Shown here piece after piece: positions 18,030-26,781 of a stretch of DNA of 64,000 bases. Position numbers and translations under genes: made by a program. The first letter of the stretch is position 1. Every line of letters starts with the position of its first letter. Source of the stretch: Roseburia sp. 831b (GTDB lineage: Bacteria; Bacillota; Clostridia; Lachnospirales; Lachnospiraceae); contig NZ_CP135162.1 of the NCBI RefSeq assembly GCF_001940165.2, forward strand, positions 168,501 through 232,500, in the 5' to 3' direction. A model generated the notes under the pieces. That model worked only from the letters and a program-made list of their open reading frames with translations. It ran no database searches and was not told the DNA's origin.

Positions 18030-19046
18030 ATGGAAGTTCAAAAAGGAAAACAGAGCCTCCAGTTTACGGAGGCTCCTTTTATAATCAGCAGTGCAAGCAT
18101 TGTCGGAAAAAAGGAAGGGGAAGGCCCCTTAGGAGAGTGCTTTGACATGGTTTGTGAGGACGACAAATTCGGGGAAGATACCTGGGAAGAGGCAGAGAGC
18201 ACCTTGCAAAAAGAGGCGGTGGCATTGACACTTGGAAAAGCAGAGCAGACCAGTGAGGACATCCGCTATCTTTTTGCCGGAGACTTATTGGGGCAGAATA
18301 TCGCAACATCGTTTGGCCTACAAGATTATAGTGTCCCATTATTTGGACTCTACGGTGCGTGCAGCACCTGTGGAGAGTCCTTATCCCTTGCAGCGATGAC
18401 CGTGGCAGCAGGATATGCCGACCAGGTGATAGCCGTCACATCAAGCCATTTCGCGAGTGCGGAGAAACAGTTCCGTTTTCCACTGGAATATGCCAACCAA
18501 AGACCATTGTCCGCAACCTGGACGGTGACCGGGAGTGCAGCATTTCTCGTTGGAAAGAAAAAAAGCAAGGTGCAGATTACCGGAATCACAACCGGAAAAA
18601 TCATGGATTATGGAATCAAGGATTCGATGAATATGGGGGCGGCGATGGCTCCGGCAGCAGCGGATTGTATCGCACAGCATTTTGATGATTTTAAGCGCTC
18701 GCCGCATGACTATGACAAAATCATAACAGGCGATTTAGGAACGATAGGAAAAGAGATTTTAATCGATTTGCTTTTAGAAAAAGGGTACGACATCAGCCAG
18801 GTGCATACCGATTGCGGGATTGAGATTTTCGATGCAGCGACGCAAAATACGGGTGCAGGAGGTTCTGGCTGCGGCTGCTCTGCGGTGACGTTAAGTGGAC
18901 ATTTCTTAAAACATCTGGAAAAAGGAAGCTTACAGCGGATTCTGTTTGTGCCGACGGGAGCGCTTTTGTCGACTGTCTCCTTCAATGAAGGGAAAACAGT
19001 TCCGGGGATTGCCCATGCAGTTGTGCTAGAGCATTTAAAAGAATAG
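18030..19046 (+). CDS. spoVAD: Stage V sporulation protein AD
   Basis: 338-residue thiolase-fold protein that binds dipicolinic acid and works on the outer face of the spore inner membrane with SpoVAC and SpoVAE. Visible family features are APFIISSASIVGKKEGEGPLG at the N-terminus, FDMVCEDDKFGEDTWEEAES, GACSTCGESLSLA around residue 110, and GAGGSGCGCSAV near the end. The ATG at 18030 follows GAAAGGGTGATG. It lies 5.2 kb from spoVAC and has its own 106-base upstream region, so it must be transcribed separately or by long read-through. Confidence 0.95.
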   Translation: MEVQKGKQSLQFTEAPFIISSASIVGKKEGEGPLGECFDMVCEDDKFGEDTWEEAESTLQKEAVALTLGKAEQTSEDIRYLFAGDLLGQNIATSFGLQDYSVPLFGLYGACSTCGESLSLAAMTVAAGYADQVIAVTSSHFASAEKQFRFPLEYANQRPLSATWTVTGSAAFLVGKKKSKVQITGITTGKIMDYGIKDSMNMGAAMAPAAADCIAQHFDDFKRSPHDYDKIITGDLGTIGKEILIDLLLEKGYDISQVHTDCGIEIFDAATQNTGAGGSGCGCSAVTLSGHFLKHLEKGSLQRILFVPTGALLSTVSFNEGKTVPGIAHAVVLEHLKE

Positions 19047-19063
19047 GAAAGGTGGAAAAACTT

Positions 19064-19420
19064 ATGGATTATGTAAACGCATTCTGGGTTGGCGGGCTGA
19101 TTTGCGCGCTGGTACAGATTTTGATGGAAAAGACGAAGATGCTTCCGGGAAGAATCATGGTTCTTTTGGTATGCGCAGGTGCCGTACTGGGCGCAATCCA
19201 ATTGTATGAACCGTTTTTACAGTTTGCCGGTGCCGGCGCAAGTGTGCCATTGCTAGGATTTGGAAATGTGCTATGGAAAGGGGTAAAAGAAGCTGTGGAT
19301 GAAAATGGATTCCTTGGCATTTTCCAGGGAGGATTTAAGGCGAGTGCGGTAGGAATCTGTGCTGCCCTGGTATTCGGGTACCTTGCCAGCCTTATTTTCC
19401 AGCCTAAAATGAAAAAATAA
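19064..19420 (+). CDS. spoVAE: Stage V sporulation protein AE
   Basis: 118-residue membrane subunit of the SpoVA channel, with four helices and the family stretches YVNAFWVGGLICALVQILM, PGRIMVLLVCAGAVLGAIQLYEP and FAGAGASVPLLGFGNVLWKGV. ATG 19064 has GGAAAGGTGG 8 bases upstream; a GTG at 19052 is less likely. It follows spoVAD by 17 bases. No spoVAF or terminator is visible after it. Confidence 0.94.
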   Translation: MDYVNAFWVGGLICALVQILMEKTKMLPGRIMVLLVCAGAVLGAIQLYEPFLQFAGAGASVPLLGFGNVLWKGVKEAVDENGFLGIFQGGFKASAVGICAALVFGYLASLIFQPKMKK

Positions 19421-19476
19421 AGATAAAATTAGAGCGAAAATTGCATGGAACATATCGAAATTGGGATGTAAGAAAT

Positions 19477-19505
19477 TTGAAAAAAACGGTCGAATCATGT
19501 AAAAT
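19477..19505 (+). promoter_or_regulatory. Sigma-A-like promoter of the c-di-GMP signalling gene
   Basis: TTGAAA (19477-19482), 17-base spacer, TAAAAT (19500-19505), 68 bases before the ATG at 19573. Confidence 0.6.
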
Positions 19506-19572
19506 TGTAATTAGATAGCAGACTTGGATAGTGGGGAAGGACTACAATGCTGCAGATGAGGAGTGCTTGCGT

Positions 19573-22500
19573 ATGGGGAACAGATTGACAATCCTGATCG
19601 TGGACGATGTTGCAATTAATCGTGAGATCTTAAAAGATATTTTCAAAGATGAATATAAAGTTGTGGAAGCAGAAGATGGGCTGGGTGCGCTTGAAGTACT
19701 TCGGGGAGAAGAGCACGTAGACATCATTCTGCTTGACATCATAATGCCAAAAATGAACGGGTTAGAAGTGTTACAGATTATCAAACGGGATGAGCGGTTA
19801 AAGCGTATTCCGGTCATTGTAAATACCCAGGAGGGAGAGCGTGCCAAAGAGTTCAAGGCGCTTGAAATGGGGGCAGATGACTTCATTATAAAACCGTATA
19901 ACCCTAAGATTGTCAGACAGAGAGTGACGAATCTGGTTCATAAATATATCAAAGAAAAAGAGAGCATGGAGCGTAAAATCCGCAACACAATGAACCGCCT
20001 GCAGTCGCTCATTGACACGGTTCCGGGTGGAATCGCAATTTTTGAAATATCGGATGGCGTCCATATCGAATTTTTCAATGATGGATTGTGTGAACTTTTG
20101 GGATATAGCCGGGAAGAATTTTCCAGATATCAGACACAAGATGCACTGGAACTGGTGCTCGAAGAAGACCAGAAGATTTTAAAAGAGGAGAATAACGCCT
20201 ATCATGAGAATGGCTCCATTCATTGTAAGGTTCGTTTCCTGACGAAAGAGCATACCATTAAATGGGTTGGAATTACGGCAAAGAAAATGGAATCCGAAGA
20301 AGGCCGCAACGTTTATCATGCGGTCTTTATGGATTCGAGCGAGGAGAAAGAGACCGAGGAACGTCTGCAAAATTCCATGGAAGAACTGCGCTACCGGGCA
20401 GAGCGGGATAATCTGACCGGCGTTTACAACAGGGAGACATTTTACCGTAAGACAGAGCAGATGCTCCGGGAGAATCCGAAGGAGACCTTTGTCATTGGAC
20501 AGTGGAATATTGACCGTTTTAAGGTTGTAAATGAGCTGATGGGCAGCAGTGCGGCAGATCATATTCTGCGAAAATTTGCCCAGAAGATGGACGAGAAATT
20601 AAAAGGTCATGGTACATTTGGACGTTTAGAGGCAGACCATTTTGTGACCTGTACGACCAAGCGTTTTATTGAGCAGGGAATTGAATATATCGAGCAGATG
20701 CTGGCGGGGGTGATTAACTGGGAGAGAATTCATTATCCGATTCGTATGCATGTCGGCTTTTATCTGGTAGAAGATAAGACAACACCGGTAGAATTGATGT
20801 GTGACCGTGCAGATATGGCATTGCAGACGATTAAGAATAATTATCTGAAACGCTGGTGCTATTACAATGACAGCTTAAAAAGAGAGATTTTGGACGAGGA
20901 AGAGTACGTGGTCGAGATGGAAACGGCTCTTTTAGAACACCAGTTTGTGGTTTATTATCAGCCGATTTATGATGCGAGAACAAGAAAGCCGGTCAGCGCA
21001 GAGGCACTGGTACGCTGGCAGCACCCACAGAAGGGCATGATACCGCCGGATGTGTTTGTGCCTCTTTTTGAAAAAAATGGTTTTATCACAAAACTGGATA
21101 TGTTCGTATGGGAAGAAGCCTGCAAATTTTTAGCAGAGCGAAAGGAACAGGGAAAGGAACCGATTCCAATTTCTGTGAATCTTTCCAGAATTAATTTTTA
21201 TAATCCAAATCTTGCGGCAGAGATTTGTGCGCTGACAAGACGTTACCAGGTTTCGCCGGAATATTTGCGTTTAGAGATTACGGAGAGTGCTTATAAGGAC
21301 AATCCAGAAGAGATGTTGTCTACGATGAAGACATTGCAGGAAGATGGATTCAAGGTTTTGATGGACGATTTTGGAAGCGGCTATTCCTCTTTGAACATGT
21401 TGAAGATGGTGCCGGTTGATATTTTGAAAATCGACATGAAGTTTATTGATGATTTGGAGAATTCCGAGCGTGCCTGCAATATTTTATACAATATTATCCA
21501 GATGACAAAAGGATTGAAAATGGGTGTCATCGCAGAAGGAATCGAGACACAGAACCAGTGCGAACTCTTGTTTGGAATGGGATGTACTTATATTCAGGGA
21601 TTCTATTTTTCAAAGCCGCTTTGCAAGGAAGATTTTGTAAAAGAAATCGAGTGCCAGGAGGAAAAGAATTTCGATTATGAGATGGCAGGTGTGAAAAAAC
21701 AGACGATACTGGTGGTTGATGATACCGAGTTAAACCGTTCGTCCATCATGGAAATGATAAAAGACAAATATCGTGTGTTAGAGGCAAAGAATGGGGAGGA
21801 AGCACTTTCCATTCTGAAAAAAGAATTTGCCAACATCAATCTGGTTCTGTCGGATATCTTTATGCCGAAGGTGAGTGGATTTGATTTACTTGAAATCATG
21901 AAGCGGAACGATTTGCTCCGCATGATACCAGTGCTGATTTTAACGGCATTCGGAGATCAGGAGAACCAGAGTAAAGCGTTGGAATTAGGGGCATTAGATG
22001 TGATTACCAAGCCGTATGATGCAAAGACGCTTAAGAAAAGGATTGAGAACCTGCTTCAGATTTCAGAAAATGATTCCATTAAGGCAGAAGTGCACGCATT
22101 GCGAGAAAGTTCCACGGTTCGAAAACAGGTGCAGTCGATGCTGCGCAACGATGTAGCATCCATTTGCAGAATGGAGATTTCTTACAAAGATTTTGAAATC
22201 AAAAGAATGGTGTTCGCAAATGATAAATTTATGGAATTGCACCAGATTCACAGCACAACATACCGAAGCAAAAAAAATCTGGGTGGATTTTTAGACAATA
22301 TCGTGGAGGAAGATAAAAAGAGGTTGAGAGATCGTGCGGAACTGGCACTCAGACGTCGTGAAAAATGCTGGCAGAACGTATACCGGATTGAGGGCGCAAA
22401 CGGTTCCATACATAGCATGATATCCAACTGTACCATGGATTTTCAGGCAGACGGAATCTTTTTTGATACCATAGAGATTGAGGTGGTAACAAAAGAGAAT

Positions 22501-23826
22501 TTTGAATTTGAAAAGTCCCTAGATATGTTAAGCCAGGCAATTACAAAGGAGACAAACTTACAGTTCTTTTTGTATTCTTTGGATGATGACAGCGTTGATT
22601 ATATTACAAAACGGAAAAATGGAAGTTCCAGACGAGTCATCCAGAAACGAAGTCTGTTCCAGATGCTCCCTGGAATTGCGGATGCTGACTATGTGCGCCG
22701 GGAAGAAATGTATGAGCGTATCCGGAACGGAAAACGCACGACCAGTGAAGAGTTCCACTGCGTTTATACAGACGAGGATACCAGGGAAACTGTCTCAAAG
22801 TGGTTCAGAGTTACCCTGTCACGAATGGAAGGAAGTCCGACGGAGAAAAGAATGGCGCTCGGAGTCTGCGAAGATATCACAAAAGACAGAGAACATCAGA
22901 TTTGTAAGTGGAGAGAGCAGCAGTATCAGGCAATTCTAGGACAGAATGCATTCTTTTTTGCAGAGATTGATTTGACGGATAACCGTTTTATATCGGAGAA
23001 GATTCAGGACAATGGATTTGGGTTAGAGGATGCAGAAATCCTCTCTTACGATGATTTTGTGGAGCAGCGAATCGAAAAACTGGTCTTAAAGGATGATATC
23101 AAATATATCGATTCCTGGATGCGAAGAACAAACTTAAAGAAGTGGTTCACACAGGGAGAGCGGGAGATTTCGTTTGACCTTCGGATTATGCTTCCGAATA
23201 AGAATGCCTATGAATGGTTTACCTCTACGGTTTACATGTCAAAAAATCCTGGCAACAACCATGTCTGTGCAAGCTGGAAAATCCGCAATACAGAGGCTGA
23301 GAAAAAGAAACTCGGCAAGATTCGCCAGATGGCAGAACGGGATTCGCTGACGGAATTATATAACCGTATTAATTTTGAAAAACGTGTATCGAAAGAACTT
23401 TTAAAAGAAGCTTCGCAGAATAAGAGCCGCGCATTTATCATGATTGATGTGGATAATTTCAAACAGGTGAATGACAGCTTTGGTCATGATTTCGGGGACA
23501 TTGTATTAAGGGCGGTTGCAAAAATCCTGCGTTCCAGCTTTACGGAGGAGAATATCATCGGTCGTTTGGGCGGCGATGAATTTGCGGTCTTTATTTCAAA
23601 AGCTTCGTCCAAAAAAGTGATATTAGAGCAGGTGCAGAAAGTGTGCGCCAAGATATCAACCACATTTGAAAACAAAGGAGAAAAGGTCTCCATCAGCTGC
23701 TCCATCGGTGTTGTATACACGCCGGAGGAGGGAAAAGAGTTCCAGATTCTGTATGAAAAGGCAGACGATGCACTTTATCAGGCAAAACATGCAGGAAAGA
23801 ATCAATATAAGATATTTACAAACTAG
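19573..23826 (+). CDS. Multidomain REC-PAS-GGDEF-EAL-REC-PAS-GGDEF signalling protein
   Basis: A 1417-residue cytoplasmic protein. In order: receiver (1-125, phospho-Asp D55 in LLDIIMPKMNG), PAS (about 145-260), GGDEF (about 275-435) with a degenerate GRLEADHF site, EAL (about 450-690) with EAL at 477, DDFGSGYSSL and AEGIET intact, second receiver (about 705-825, LVLSDIFMPKVSG), PAS-like regions (about 850-1240), and a second GGDEF with canonical GRLGGDEF at 1330. It can therefore probably both make and break cyclic di-GMP, under control of two phosphorylation sites. ATG 19573 with GAGGAG is preferred to GTG 19531. No membrane segment is seen. Confidence 0.93.
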   Translation: MGNRLTILIVDDVAINREILKDIFKDEYKVVEAEDGLGALEVLRGEEHVDIILLDIIMPKMNGLEVLQIIKRDERLKRIPVIVNTQEGERAKEFKALEMGADDFIIKPYNPKIVRQRVTNLVHKYIKEKESMERKIRNTMNRLQSLIDTVPGGIAIFEISDGVHIEFFNDGLCELLGYSREEFSRYQTQDALELVLEEDQKILKEENNAYHENGSIHCKVRFLTKEHTIKWVGITAKKMESEEGRNVYHAVFMDSSEEKETEERLQNSMEELRYRAERDNLTGVYNRETFYRKTEQMLRENPKETFVIGQWNIDRFKVVNELMGSSAADHILRKFAQKMDEKLKGHGTFGRLEADHFVTCTTKRFIEQGIEYIEQMLAGVINWERIHYPIRMHVGFYLVEDKTTPVELMCDRADMALQTIKNNYLKRWCYYNDSLKREILDEEEYVVEMETALLEHQFVVYYQPIYDARTRKPVSAEALVRWQHPQKGMIPPDVFVPLFEKNGFITKLDMFVWEEACKFLAERKEQGKEPIPISVNLSRINFYNPNLAAEICALTRRYQVSPEYLRLEITESAYKDNPEEMLSTMKTLQEDGFKVLMDDFGSGYSSLNMLKMVPVDILKIDMKFIDDLENSERACNILYNIIQMTKGLKMGVIAEGIETQNQCELLFGMGCTYIQGFYFSKPLCKEDFVKEIECQEEKNFDYEMAGVKKQTILVVDDTELNRSSIMEMIKDKYRVLEAKNGEEALSILKKEFANINLVLSDIFMPKVSGFDLLEIMKRNDLLRMIPVLILTAFGDQENQSKALELGALDVITKPYDAKTLKKRIENLLQISENDSIKAEVHALRESSTVRKQVQSMLRNDVASICRMEISYKDFEIKRMVFANDKFMELHQIHSTTYRSKKNLGGFLDNIVEEDKKRLRDRAELALRRREKCWQNVYRIEGANGSIHSMISNCTMDFQADGIFFDTIEIEVVTKENFEFEKSLDMLSQAITKETNLQFFLYSLDDDSVDYITKRKNGSSRRVIQKRSLFQMLPGIADADYVRREEMYERIRNGKRTTSEEFHCVYTDEDTRETVSKWFRVTLSRMEGSPTEKRMALGVCEDITKDREHQICKWREQQYQAILGQNAFFFAEIDLTDNRFISEKIQDNGFGLEDAEILSYDDFVEQRIEKLVLKDDIKYIDSWMRRTNLKKWFTQGEREISFDLRIMLPNKNAYEWFTSTVYMSKNPGNNHVCASWKIRNTEAEKKKLGKIRQMAERDSLTELYNRINFEKRVSKELLKEASQNKSRAFIMIDVDNFKQVNDSFGHDFGDIVLRAVAKILRSSFTEENIIGRLGGDEFAVFISKASSKKVILEQVQKVCAKISTTFENKGEKVSISCSIGVVYTPEEGKEFQILYEKADDALYQAKHAGKNQYKIFTN

Positions 23827-23845
23827 AAGTGGAGATGAGATACAG

Positions 23846-24190
23846 ATGGATGAACAAAAGTTAAGGGCAGCAGGTATTGATTACAAAGGTGCAATCGAAC
23901 GTTTTGCAGACAATCAGGTGTTGTATGAGAAATATCTGCTCCGTTTTGAGGAAGATACGCATTGTAAGGACGCAATGGCGGCGTTAGAAGAACAGAATTA
24001 TGATGAGGTGCTTGCACAGGTTCATGCGTTAAAAGGTATGGTAGGAACGTTAGGAATGATGACGTATTATAAGGTCTGCCAGGATGTCGTGGATGCATTA
24101 AGAGCCAAAAAGTACGACACCATTGCAGGTTTGATGGAAAAAGTGCAGGAGGAGCAGGCGCGCATCCAGCAGATTTATAAGGACAAATAA
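23846..24190 (+). CDS. Hpt-domain phosphotransfer protein
   Basis: 114 residues, a single histidine phosphotransfer helix bundle with the motif HALKGMVGTLG; the phospho-acceptor is H60. It starts 19 bases after the giant GGDEF/EAL protein with GGAGATGAG in front, so it likely carries phosphate to or from that protein's two receivers. No sensor kinase gene is adjacent, so the upstream donor must be elsewhere. Confidence 0.88.
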   Translation: MDEQKLRAAGIDYKGAIERFADNQVLYEKYLLRFEEDTHCKDAMAALEEQNYDEVLAQVHALKGMVGTLGMMTYYKVCQDVVDALRAKKYDTIAGLMEKVQEEQARIQQIYKDK

Positions 24191-24222
24191 GGTCTTGTAT
24201 ACAAACAGTTTTGGAGGAAAAA

Positions 24223-24645
24223 ATGTCAGAAACAACAAAAAAAGTAAGTAAGAAAAAAATTATAATTGCAGTCGTGATACTTGCCCTTGTGGCAGCCCTT
24301 TTTGCAGGGCTTTATCTGAAATTCAGCCCAAAGGCACACAAAGGTGCAAAAGAAATTACGATTGAGGTAATCGACAATAACGGAGCGTCCGTTACTTATG
24401 ATGTGCATACAGATGCAGAGTATCTGCGTCAGGCGATGGAGGATGCCAAAGGACTAGAGTTCGATGGAACAGAGTCTGATTATGGTCTTATGGTGGAAAC
24501 GGTAAACGGCTTGTATGCGGATTATGTAAATAACAATGCCTATTGGGCATTTTATGAGGGCGGCGTTGCCTGTGACTATGGTGTGGACAGCCAGCCGGTA
24601 GAAGATGGACAGTCTTATCAGATTATTTATACGATAAATGAGTAA
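24223..24645 (+). CDS. Membrane-anchored DUF4430 protein
   Basis: 140 residues: basic N-terminus, one hydrophobic helix (about 14-34), then a DUF4430-like domain (VIDNNGASVTYDVHTDAEYLRQAMEDAKG... VNNNAYWAFYEGGVACDYGVDSQPVEDGQSYQIIYT). DUF4430 is related to the substrate-binding part of intrinsic factor/transcobalamin. ATG 24223 has TTGGAGGAAAA in front. It overlaps the ECF S-component gene by 8 bases, suggesting a surface capture protein and its membrane transporter. Ligand not shown by sequence; no cobalamin riboswitch is visible. Confidence 0.85.
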   Translation: MSETTKKVSKKKIIIAVVILALVAALFAGLYLKFSPKAHKGAKEITIEVIDNNGASVTYDVHTDAEYLRQAMEDAKGLEFDGTESDYGLMVETVNGLYADYVNNNAYWAFYEGGVACDYGVDSQPVEDGQSYQIIYTINE

Positions 24646-25135
24646 AAAGAAGCGGTTAACCACAAAAGAAATTGCATACATGGGTGTCATGGTAGCAACC
24701 TTAGAAGCAGCAAAGTTTGCACTATCTTTTTTGCCAAATGTAGAGCTAGTGACACTTTTTATTATTTTATATACACTTTTCTTTGGAGGAAAAGTAATTT
24801 ATGTCATTCTTGCATTTATCCTAATCGAAGGCTGTCGGTATGGATTCGGATTATGGTGGGTGATGTATCTTTATGTGTGGCCGCTTTTGGCACTGTTTAC
24901 CCATCTTCTTCGAAAATGGGAATCGGTCATGACGTATAGCATTTTATCCGCAGCGTTTGGCCTGTGCTTTGGAGCACTCTGTTCGATTCCGTATTTTTTC
25001 ATTGGTGGACCAACAACCGCGTTTACCTGGTGGATTGCAGGGATTCCATACGACTTACTGCACTGTGCTTCCAATTTTGTACTGTGTCTGATACTGTTTC
25101 GCCCGCTTCGTGCAATTTTAAACAAATTAGAGTGA
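24638..25135 (+). CDS. ECF transporter S component
   Basis: 165 residues with five to six hydrophobic helices and the short charged N-terminus typical of ECF substrate-binding subunits (MSKKKRLTTKEIAYMGVMVATLEAAK). The LFFGGKVIYVILAF and GIPYDLLHCASNFVLC stretches match the family pattern. It would use a shared EcfAAT module encoded elsewhere. Coupling to the DUF4430 gene by an 8-base overlap points to a common vitamin or cofactor substrate. Confidence 0.87.
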   Translation: MSKKKRLTTKEIAYMGVMVATLEAAKFALSFLPNVELVTLFIILYTLFFGGKVIYVILAFILIEGCRYGFGLWWVMYLYVWPLLALFTHLLRKWESVMTYSILSAAFGLCFGALCSIPYFFIGGPTTAFTWWIAGIPYDLLHCASNFVLCLILFRPLRAILNKLE

Positions 25136-25235
25136 GATGCCTCATATTTTTGCAAGCCAAATCTTCTAGAATCTGAATAATGTAGAAAAATATGGTCATA
25201 CTATCCTTGAAAAAAGAAAAAGGAGATTATGAACC

Positions 25236-25667
25236 ATGAAAAAGTTTAAAATTGTGATGGCAGCCTGCGTGATGGCAATGTCCTTGTGCATGGTAACAGC
25301 ATGCGGAAATCGGAATGACGGAAATAACGCCAATAATACGGAGAGTGTGACGGATTCTGAGAACATTACAAATGACAGAAACAATAACGGAACCAACAAC
25401 AATGGAACCACAAACGGAACGAACAACGGAACCAATAATGGAAACACGAATGGGAACAACAATGGGAATAACAATGGAAACAACGACGAAAATGGCGGCG
25501 TTGTGAAAGACATCGGAGATGGAATCGTAGATGGAGTGGATGATGTCGTAGACGGCGTGGAGGATGCAGGAGATGATCTTGTGAACGATGCCGATGACGG
25601 AACCAACAACAATTCAACTACAAATAACAGCGTAACAGAAGGAAATACAAACAATACAGCAAGATAG
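25236..25667 (+). CDS. Asn/Gly/Thr-rich lipoprotein
   Basis: 143 residues with a lipoprotein signal peptide ending in the lipobox VTAC (Cys at residue 23). The middle, about residues 48-85, is a low-complexity run of N, G and T built from short DNA repeats of GGAACCAACAAC/AATGGAAACAAC type; then an acidic part (DIGDGIVDGVDDVVDGVEDAGDD) and a second Asn/Thr tail. The tract is likely to change length by slippage. An AGGAGATT ribosome site precedes the ATG. Function unknown; it would be a flexible surface-anchored protein. Confidence 0.8.
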   Translation: MKKFKIVMAACVMAMSLCMVTACGNRNDGNNANNTESVTDSENITNDRNNNGTNNNGTTNGTNNGTNNGNTNGNNNGNNNGNNDENGGVVKDIGDGIVDGVDDVVDGVEDAGDDLVNDADDGTNNNSTTNNSVTEGNTNNTAR

Positions 25668-25680
25668 AACAGGCTGTATG

Positions 25681-25722
25681 AAAAAAAGGTGGAATGCAGA
25701 ATGCTGCACGCCACCTTTTTTA
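25681..25722 (+). terminator. Intrinsic terminator after the lipoprotein gene
   Basis: AAAAAGGTGG (25683-25692) pairs with CCACCTTTTT (25711-25720), with a small inner hairpin (GCAGAATGCTGC) as loop and further T residues. Confidence 0.9.
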
Positions 25723-25731
25723 TACTTTTTA

Positions 25732-25759
25732 TTGTGTCGAAATTGAGAAATGGTATAAT
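25732..25759 (+). promoter_or_regulatory. Promoter of the MoxR operon
   Basis: TTGTGT (25732-25737), 16-base spacer, TATAAT (25754-25759) preceded by TGG, i.e. an extended -10. It lies directly after the terminator and 39 bases before the TTG start. Confidence 0.75.
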
Positions 25760-25797
25760 AAAAAAGAACAAAAATAAAGCAGAAAAGGGGTTTCGTT

Positions 25798-26781
25798 TTG
25801 GAGAACAGGGTAGAAAAAAGTGGGTTAGAACAAAAGGCACAGATGGTTGTGCAAGAGGTAAAGAAGGCAGTGAAGGGAAAGGATGACTGCATCCAAAAGG
25901 CGTTTGCTGCAATTCTTGCAGGTGGTCATATTCTGATTGAGGATGTGCCGGGAGTAGGAAAGACGACGTTAGCGCTTGCGTTTTCAAAAGCGATGGAACT
26001 TGAAAATCATAGGGTACAGTTTACGCCGGACGTATTGCCCGCCGATATTTTGGGATTTTCCATGTATCAGAAGCAGACGGGGGAATTTGTGTATCATCCG
26101 GGTACCATCATGTGTAATCTTTTTCTTGCGGATGAAATCAATCGTACTTCGCCAAAGACGCAGTCGGCGCTTCTTGAGGTAATGGAGGAAGGAAATGTGA
26201 CGGTGGACGGGGTCAGCCGAAGTGTTCCGGACCCTTTTATTGTGATGGCAACACAGAATCCAAAGGGAAGTGCGGGAACGCAGATGCTGCCGGAATCCCA
26301 GTTAGACCGTTTTATGATTTGTATGAGTATGGGCTATCCAGATGCAAAGAGTGAGATTGAGATTGCAAAAGGAAGGACAACCGGCTCTATGATAAATAAG
26401 ATTGTGCCAGTTATGAGCGCAGTGGAATTAAGCCGTATGAGACAGGTGTGTGAGGAAATTTATTTACATGATGCGATTTATGAATATATGGTAAATCTGA
26501 TTACGCAGACAAGAGAAAATCCATACATAGAGTTAGGAGTCAGCCCGCGAGGAATGATTGCGCTCGCCAGAATGGTCAAAGCACATGCTTTTTTGCAGGG
26601 AAGAAATTATGGAATTCCAGAGGATGTCGAGCAGGTCTTTTTGGATGTGACAAGACATCGAATCGTGCTAAATACAAAAGCGAGAGTGACACAGGTGACG
26701 GAAGAGAGTGTGTTGCAAAAGATATTAGAGGATACCGCAAAACCGACCGTATACAAAGAAAGAGCAGGACGTCATGAGTAG
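25798..26781 (+). CDS. MoxR-family AAA+ ATPase
   Basis: 327-residue AAA+ chaperone-like ATPase. Walker A GVGKTTLALA near residue 60, Walker B LFLADEINRTSPKTQSALLEVMEE, sensor NPKGSAG and the arginine-bearing LPESQLDRF are all present, with the C-terminal lid. MoxR proteins act with the DUF58 protein encoded next, which overlaps by 8 bases, and with the transglutaminase protein after it. The start is TTG at 25798 with AAAAGGGG 7 bases upstream. Confidence 0.94.
   Translation: MENRVEKSGLEQKAQMVVQEVKKAVKGKDDCIQKAFAAILAGGHILIEDVPGVGKTTLALAFSKAMELENHRVQFTPDVLPADILGFSMYQKQTGEFVYHPGTIMCNLFLADEINRTSPKTQSALLEVMEEGNVTVDGVSRSVPDPFIVMATQNPKGSAGTQMLPESQLDRFMICMSMGYPDAKSEIEIAKGRTTGSMINKIVPVMSAVELSRMRQVCEEIYLHDAIYEYMVNLITQTRENPYIELGVSPRGMIALARMVKAHAFLQGRNYGIPEDVEQVFLDVTRHRIVLNTKARVTQVTEESVLQKILEDTAKPTVYKERAGRHE

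Noticed and set aside
24191..24222. Possible cobalamin riboswitch before the DUF4430/ECF pair
   Set aside because: Only 32 bases separate the genes; no B12-box or room for the aptamer.
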